Assembly (NCBI GenBank): GCA_023429545.1
Contig: JAEYUU010000756.1
Location: 1 to 9,794 of the forward strand
Origin: Verrucomicrobiota bacterium
GTDB lineage: Bacteria; Verrucomicrobiota; Verrucomicrobiia; Verrucomicrobiales; Verrucomicrobiaceae
Reading direction: 5' to 3'
DNA: 9,794 bases
The notes below the pieces were generated by a model that saw nothing but the letters and a program-made list of their open reading frames with translations, ran no database searches and was not told the origin of the DNA. Of this stretch, positions 5,330-9,794 are shown piece by piece (position 1 is the first letter of the stretch; each line of letters opens with the position of its first letter). A program made the translations under genes and the position numbers.

Positions 5330-7867
5330 CTACGCCGCCTCCTTATTTCGAAACGGATTCCAACCTGTCCGCGTCTGCCATGCTTCAAACACGAGCATGA
5401 CTACGAGCCCGATGATCAGCCAGCGCTGAAGATCCCGCCACGCGGGAGGGCGCGGTGCATTCCACACGTCGCTCAAGTCCACGCGCTCGGCACCGCCGCT
5501 GCGCTGGCTTACGGCACGTAGCTCCGTGAGCCGTGACCGATCAAAGCTCCATTCCGGATTCACCACCGAGTTGATGGGACCGAAGGGAAATGCAGCATCG
5601 CCGATCTTCACCGCGCCGCGCACATAGTGCTCCCCCTCCACCTCCAGCGTCGCGCGAAAGTGGCCGGGAGCCAGGCGTTCCCAGTTGACGGGCCGCGCGA
5701 TGCCGCCGGATCCTTCCGCGAGCACGAGCTCGGGCGCATGTTGCGCGACGCGATCATTCCACGTTTCATCAAAGAACAGGTCCGCCTTCAGCCGGCTGCC
5801 ATCCATGCCCGCACGCAGTCCCACGCCCGGTGGCACCTGCTCGCCCATGAGCCATCGTCCCAGGCTCTGGCAGAAGCTTCCGTAGTTTTTCCATGCGCGC
5901 GTCTTCTGGGAAAAATCGCCTCCAAGCGGGCAGCTCACGGCAGCCACGCGTCCCGCGCCACGCTGCCAGAAAGCGACCAGCGGAGCGGAGTATTCATCAG
6001 AACTCACCGCCGCCTGTGTCGCGCCCGGGCGCAGGTAGCTCAAGTTGTAGCCGTCCGCCTGCGGCATCCACTCCATGGCGCCCGCCGCCATTTCCATCCA
6101 CCCGGGCGTGCCTTTCACGGTCACCGGCTCCTCCACGAACGCGGAGCGCGCCACCGCCACAGTCTCCTGGGCAAAGAGCGCCGGCAGTTCATTGGGATTG
6201 GCGTTGAAGAAAATGCGGCCGTTGCCGCGCTTGGCGACATCCTTGAGAAAATCGGCATCTGGATCCTTTTCCGTTCCGAGACCGATGACACTCACCGTGG
6301 CCTTCTCCTTCTGCATCTCCTCCAGCAACTTCTTGTACTCACCCGGCTCCTCCGCGTCCGCGGCGTCCGCAAAGAGAATGACATGGCGCTGTCCCACCCG
6401 GGCCTGCTGCAGTTGCTTCCACGCAGCGACGAGCCCCTGGTACACGAAGATGCCCCCACCGGTGCTCTCCACGCGCCGCACCACATTTTGCAGCATGCCG
6501 CGGTTCTGCCCCACCGCCAGCAGCGGTGCGATTTCATGCGCCTCGCTATCGACGGCGAAGACAGTGACAAAGTCATTGTCACCCAGCAGTTCGATGCCGC
6601 GCGCCGCGCCTTCATTCGCGAGATCCATCTTCTGCATGGAGGTGCCGGGCACCGTCATGGCCATGCTGCCGGAGCGATCCATCACAATGGCAAGCGCCAC
6701 GGCCAGTTTCCGATGTTCCTGCTTGAGTTCCATGCTCACAGGCAGCAACGGCTCCACCGGTGAACCAAACCATCCGCCTGCAGCAAAGCTGTGCTTGCCG
6801 CCAATCATCGCCAGCCCGCCGCCCTGATGATGCACGAAGAAGTCGAGCGCACGGACGAACTCGGAATCCATGCGGTAAGCGGGGACATTGTTCAAGATCA
6901 CGACCTTCGCTCCAGTAAGTGATCCTACCTGCAGTTCACTGAGAGCGGTGATCACCTGCACGTCGAAGCCTTGGGAACGCAGTACGTCAGCAAGCGGATC
7001 CTGCTCATACGCCGTGGCCAGCACCACACGCGGTCCGCCCTGTACCTCCACCCATTGGGCGGCGGTGTTGTTTCCCACAAGAGCGTCATCAGGCGGCAGC
7101 AGCGTAGCCTGATATCGGAACGCACCCGCGCCGCTCAGCCGGTCCGTGAAGCGCAAACGGCCCACGCCATTCACCACCTCCACCTCACGCCGGCCAATGC
7201 TGGCGCCATTGCGGGAAAGCTCCAACGGCACCGTGCCATCCTGGTCTGCCAGTACGACCACCTCCGCGAGAAATGCCTCACGCAGTTGCACCCGGCGTGG
7301 CAGGACGAAGGCGGCGATGCGCCAGTCATTCTTGGCCTCCTGGGCCGCAAGGCGGTAATCCAGCGGAACGGTCTGATTGGCCAGGCGTTCCGAAAGACCA
7401 TCCAGTGGCTCGGTGCTGTAACCGTCCGTCAGCACCAGCAGGCGCGCGGCACGCTCATGCCGCATCTGCGCGAGTGCATGGCCGGCCGCGGAATTGATCC
7501 GCGTGGCGCGCGTGCCACCCGCGAAGTCGGTGCTGCCCGCCCGGAGTTGCGCCCCGCGTGTCACCGCCTCATCCGCGAAATCCACGAAATGCAACCGGTC
7601 AGCCGGCTTCTTGGATCGCTCAAGGATGATCTCCCACTCCGAGAGCTTGGGAAGCAGCAGATCTTTCGCGGAATCTGAGCGATCCACCAGCACCCAGAGA
7701 TCCAGGCCATCTCCATGCCTCCGCACCTGGATCTGGCAGAGCAGCAGCGTCACCAGCAGCAGGCAGAATGCGCGCAGTGGCTTCTGCAGATGCAGTCCGC
7801 GCCAGAACCATCCCGCCGCGGCAAAGAGCGAAATCAGGAGCATCCATTCAGGGTGAAGCAGACGCAT
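5330..7867 (-). CDS. Membrane protein with two VWA domains and a GATase1-like segment
   Basis: The 845-aa protein starts at ATG 7867 and begins with two membrane helices (8-24, 31-47), as in BatA/BatB-like proteins. The first VWA domain (55-175) has a MIDAS DxSxS at D62-S64-S66, a candidate Thr near 119-122 and D148 in LTDG. Residues 190-275 look like an Ig/CARDB-type sandwich. Residues 279-376 resemble a class I glutamine amidotransferase fold (PRVVLATA, then AKVVILNNVP and GGGLAMIGG) but no nucleophilic Cys is seen. The second VWA domain (389-565) has D397-S399-S401, T469 and D501. A region typical of large VWA/GATase-like proteins follows (VAFWQRGAGRVAAVS), then a C-terminal helix (814-831) and a basic tail. 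Most of the protein is probably periplasmic. It is the second gene of a tandem, 53 bp after the BatA-like gene. In related clusters such proteins accompany MoxR ATPases and DUF58 proteins, with roles inferred in metal-dependent assembly or envelope stress. The substrate is unknown. No Shine-Dalgarno is visible. Confidence 0.95.
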   Translation of the reverse strand: MRLLHPEWMLLISLFAAAGWFWRGLHLQKPLRAFCLLLVTLLLCQIQVRRHGDGLDLWVLVDRSDSAKDLLLPKLSEWEIILERSKKPADRLHFVDFADEAVTRGAQLRAGSTDFAGGTRATRINSAAGHALAQMRHERAARLLVLTDGYSTEPLDGLSERLANQTVPLDYRLAAQEAKNDWRIAAFVLPRRVQLREAFLAEVVVLADQDGTVPLELSRNGASIGRREVEVVNGVGRLRFTDRLSGAGAFRYQATLLPPDDALVGNNTAAQWVEVQGGPRVVLATAYEQDPLADVLRSQGFDVQVITALSELQVGSLTGAKVVILNNVPAYRMDSEFVRALDFFVHHQGGGLAMIGGKHSFAAGGWFGSPVEPLLPVSMELKQEHRKLAVALAIVMDRSGSMAMTVPGTSMQKMDLANEGAARGIELLGDNDFVTVFAVDSEAHEIAPLLAVGQNRGMLQNVVRRVESTGGGIFVYQGLVAAWKQLQQARVGQRHVILFADAADAEEPGEYKKLLEEMQKEKATVSVIGLGTEKDPDADFLKDVAKRGNGRIFFNANPNELPALFAQETVAVARSAFVEEPVTVKGTPGWMEMAAGAMEWMPQADGYNLSYLRPGATQAAVSSDEYSAPLVAFWQRGAGRVAAVSCPLGGDFSQKTRAWKNYGSFCQSLGRWLMGEQVPPGVGLRAGMDGSRLKADLFFDETWNDRVAQHAPELVLAEGSGGIARPVNWERLAPGHFRATLEVEGEHYVRGAVKIGDAAFPFGPINSVVNPEWSFDRSRLTELRAVSQRSGGAERVDLSDVWNAPRPPAWRDLQRWLIIGLVVMLVFEAWQTRTGWNPFRNKEAA

Positions 7868-7920
7868 GAGGGAAAGTTATGACGTGATAGGAAAGGTGGA
7901 AAACATCAGGAACGGATACA

Positions 7921-9765
7921 TCACGCGGTCGTGGGAACTGCCGCAGGGGCAGGACCGGGGCGAGGTCGTCCAGACTGGCGCCAGCCCCATGCGGCAAGCA
8001 TGCAGGCCAGCATCAGCAGCACCCAGAGGGCGGTGAGAGGATCCGCCTCGGTCTGCTTCAGAGCAGCCTCCCAGCGACGCTCCTCGACGGTGTCCACATG
8101 CCTGGCATCCTTGAAATCCGCTTCGCGGGTGTCCGCAAATTGAGCTGCGCCGGTGACGAGCGCCCGTTCCCCCTGCTTCACTTGGAAGAACCCAACCATC
8201 GCGGGAAGATGACCCTCGTAACGCGCGACACTCCCATCATGATGCATCGTGAGGGGTGGAGCCTCGGGTGATTCATCCGCGGCGACGGCGATCCGCTGGC
8301 CAGGTTCGAAGTTGCCTGCCCAGGGCTCAGTCATCCCCAGCCGGACCTCTTCCAGGAACCGGTGAATCATCACCAGCATGGCGGGATGCCTGGCGGCATT
8401 GGACTGCGTGATGTCCCACGCGAGAAGCAGCCGGCGGATGGGCTTGTGGTCCGCCGTGCGACCGCGTCGCACCATGGCCAGCACGCGGTCACCTTTCCAG
8501 AGCAGCGGCTCGTCATGTTCCGTTACTGCGAGTTCCGCGGGGCGCGGCGTGAGCAGGCCCATCCAGTTCATGTCGCGCACCAGCGGATGATCCTCCGCCA
8601 CAGTCCATGCGGCGTCGAGTTGCATGCCTTCACCTCCCTCCACCGGGAACTGGATGCCGGAGGTGTCCAGTGGTGTACCCAGTTCTGATACGACCAGGTG
8701 TGGATCCCGGAGCGCAGTGCCGGTGGGAGCGGTGGCGTCCGCACTCCCGCGCAGGGTGACCTGTTCGGTCGCGCCCAGCATTTTGCGCCAGAGCTGGCCA
8801 GCCTGTCCACCCAGGCGCACCTCCGCCTCCACCACACGAGGACGGGGTTTTTGAAGGGGTAGACGATCATCCCAGACAAAGCGATCCCCACCCAGCACCA
8901 GTTCCGCGCGTTCCACGTCCGGGGGGCACTCACCCGTGAGTGTCATGGTTTGTCCCGGAGGGAGATCGATGGGGCGCTTCTGCGGCGGAGCACCTGCTCC
9001 AGCGGCAAGGTCGGGATACTCCACCCACCAGTCCTGTCGCGCTGGCTTGTCTCCGTAGTTGCGCACCAGCGCCTTCCACTTCATGCCGCCGCTCGTTCCG
9101 GCAGAAGGATTGGCCAGCTTCACCTCCGAACCTGCAAAGCCCACGTTTTGCAAAGGCTCAGCCGCGGAGAGGACGGCCACATCGGAGGACACCTCGATCT
9201 CCCGGTCAGTCACGAAAATCACAATGCCATTCGATTTCACCAGGCCACGAGCGATAAGCAGGGCATCGTCCGGACGGTGCGTGCCCTGCGTTGGCTTCCA
9301 CGCATCAAAGCCACGCAATACTCCGGCCATCTCGGGCCCCGCGTAGAGGGTGGGCTTGCGCGCGTCTGATTCCAGCAGATGCCATTCTGTGTGCGCCGCG
9401 GTGCGGGACCAGTCGCGCAGCTTCTCCGCCAGCAGCGTGCGCGTCTCCTCCTTGAACGCGCTCATGGAAACGGAACTGTCCACCACCACCGCGACCGTCT
9501 GGCGGGAATCCTGCCGGATCCAGCGCGGCTCCACCAGTATCCAGGCAAGCAGCAACGCAGCGAGAATCTGCAGCCACAAGGGCACGGAATGGCGCAGGCG
9601 CTCAAAACGCATGCCACCCACGCTCTCGGGCTTCACTCGCTCCAGCAGGAACAAGGTGCTCACCCGCACCCGGCGCGAACGCTCCTGCAGAAAATGAATC
9701 AGCAGTATCGCCGGAACGGCGAGCAGTGCCCAGAGGCCAGCAGGATTGGCGAGAAGGAGACTCAC
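7921..9765 (-). CDS. BatA-type membrane protein with a VWA domain
   Basis: The 614-aa protein starts at GTG 9765. The start is supported by a TAA in the same frame at 9772-9774, which blocks earlier starts, and by the usual BatA N-terminus (LLANPAGLWALLAVPAILLIHFL, here residues 4-26). The BatA/aerotolerance-regulator N-terminal domain spans 1-80 with helices at 7-25 and 61-79 and an RRVRVSTLFLL segment between them. A compact VWA domain (91-200) has a full MIDAS set: D96-S98-S100, T162 and D187, although TDG reads TDR. An Ig/CARDB-like part (225-310) and a segment shared by long BatA proteins (GDRVLAMVRRGR, then LLLAWDITQSNAARHPAMLV) follow. A last helix at 577-596 precedes a Pro/Ala-rich tail. 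It is the promoter-side gene of the tandem with the double-VWA gene, and the two probably work in one membrane complex. The Bat name reflects Bacteroides aerotolerance genes; an oxygen-related role here is not shown. No Shine-Dalgarno precedes the GTG, so coupling to an upstream gene is possible. Confidence 0.95.
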   Translation of the reverse strand: MSLLLANPAGLWALLAVPAILLIHFLQERSRRVRVSTLFLLERVKPESVGGMRFERLRHSVPLWLQILAALLLAWILVEPRWIRQDSRQTVAVVVDSSVSMSAFKEETRTLLAEKLRDWSRTAAHTEWHLLESDARKPTLYAGPEMAGVLRGFDAWKPTQGTHRPDDALLIARGLVKSNGIVIFVTDREIEVSSDVAVLSAAEPLQNVGFAGSEVKLANPSAGTSGGMKWKALVRNYGDKPARQDWWVEYPDLAAGAGAPPQKRPIDLPPGQTMTLTGECPPDVERAELVLGGDRFVWDDRLPLQKPRPRVVEAEVRLGGQAGQLWRKMLGATEQVTLRGSADATAPTGTALRDPHLVVSELGTPLDTSGIQFPVEGGEGMQLDAAWTVAEDHPLVRDMNWMGLLTPRPAELAVTEHDEPLLWKGDRVLAMVRRGRTADHKPIRRLLLAWDITQSNAARHPAMLVMIHRFLEEVRLGMTEPWAGNFEPGQRIAVAADESPEAPPLTMHHDGSVARYEGHLPAMVGFFQVKQGERALVTGAAQFADTREADFKDARHVDTVEERRWEAALKQTEADPLTALWVLLMLACMLAAWGWRQSGRPRPGPAPAAVPTTA

Positions 9766-9794
9766 GTGTGGTTACTTGCTGATTGGGGGGGCGG

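Noticed and set aside
3529..5388. 619-codon open frame on the - strand, antisense to the Aas-like gene
   Set aside because: It overlaps a gene with unmistakable adenylation motifs. Its translation is rich in His, Arg, Gly and Gln with no recognisable motif, as expected for antisense of high-GC coding DNA. It also runs through the inverted repeat.
5627..6763. 378-codon open frame on the + strand within the double-VWA gene
   Set aside because: It is antisense to a gene with clear VWA motifs, and its His/Arg-rich low-complexity translation is typical of a shadow frame.
9772..9794. Possible C-terminal end of an upstream - strand gene (last codons before TAA)
   Set aside because: Only seven codons including the stop are visible, which is too little to annotate as a gene.

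Overview
The window is GC-rich bacterial DNA, densely coding, with five protein genes and no RNA genes, CRISPR arrays, insertion sequences or attachment sites that I can see. The gene content suggests a Verrucomicrobiota (Verrucomicrobiales-like) or related Planctomycetes-Verrucomicrobia-Chlamydiae genome: a membrane-bound kinase-like/formylglycine-generating-enzyme-like fusion, large BatA/VWA and VWA-GATase-like membrane proteins in tandem, few Shine-Dalgarno sequences, and an AT-rich palindromic repeat in a GC-rich background. This is inference from family knowledge, not a database match.

Left half, + strand (1-5160). First is the 3' part of a gene whose start lies left of the window. It encodes a REC-like segment, a pseudokinase-like domain, one transmembrane helix and an extracytoplasmic SUMF1/FGE-fold domain. 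After 62 bp comes a small secreted protein of unknown function (1992-2879). After another 61 bp comes an Aas-type acyl-ACP/acyl-CoA synthetase (2941-5160), whose N-terminal acyltransferase-like domain has lost its catalytic histidine.

Middle (5161-5329). The + strand genes meet the - strand genes tail to tail. The 169 bp between the two stop codons holds a long imperfect AT-rich inverted repeat (28-nt arms, 26 matching) around a smaller hairpin. It may be a bidirectional terminator, a copy of a dispersed palindromic repeat, or both.

Right half, - strand (5330-9765). Two genes lie in tandem, 53 bp apart. The upstream one (9765 to 7921) is a BatA-type membrane protein with one VWA domain. The downstream one (7867 to 5330) is a larger membrane protein with two VWA domains flanking an Ig-like segment and a GATase1-like segment. 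In related genomes such genes usually follow a MoxR AAA+ ATPase and a DUF58 protein, so the rest of the operon probably lies right of the window.

A recurring theme is degenerate catalytic domains kept as full-length folds: pseudokinase, cysteine-less FGE, histidine-less acyltransferase, and an amidotransferase-like segment with no cysteine nucleophile. This fits scaffold or sensor roles. I see no sign of a defence system or mobile island, and no clearly new multi-gene system. The most original items are the pseudokinase-FGE membrane fusion with its secreted neighbour, and the central inverted repeat.
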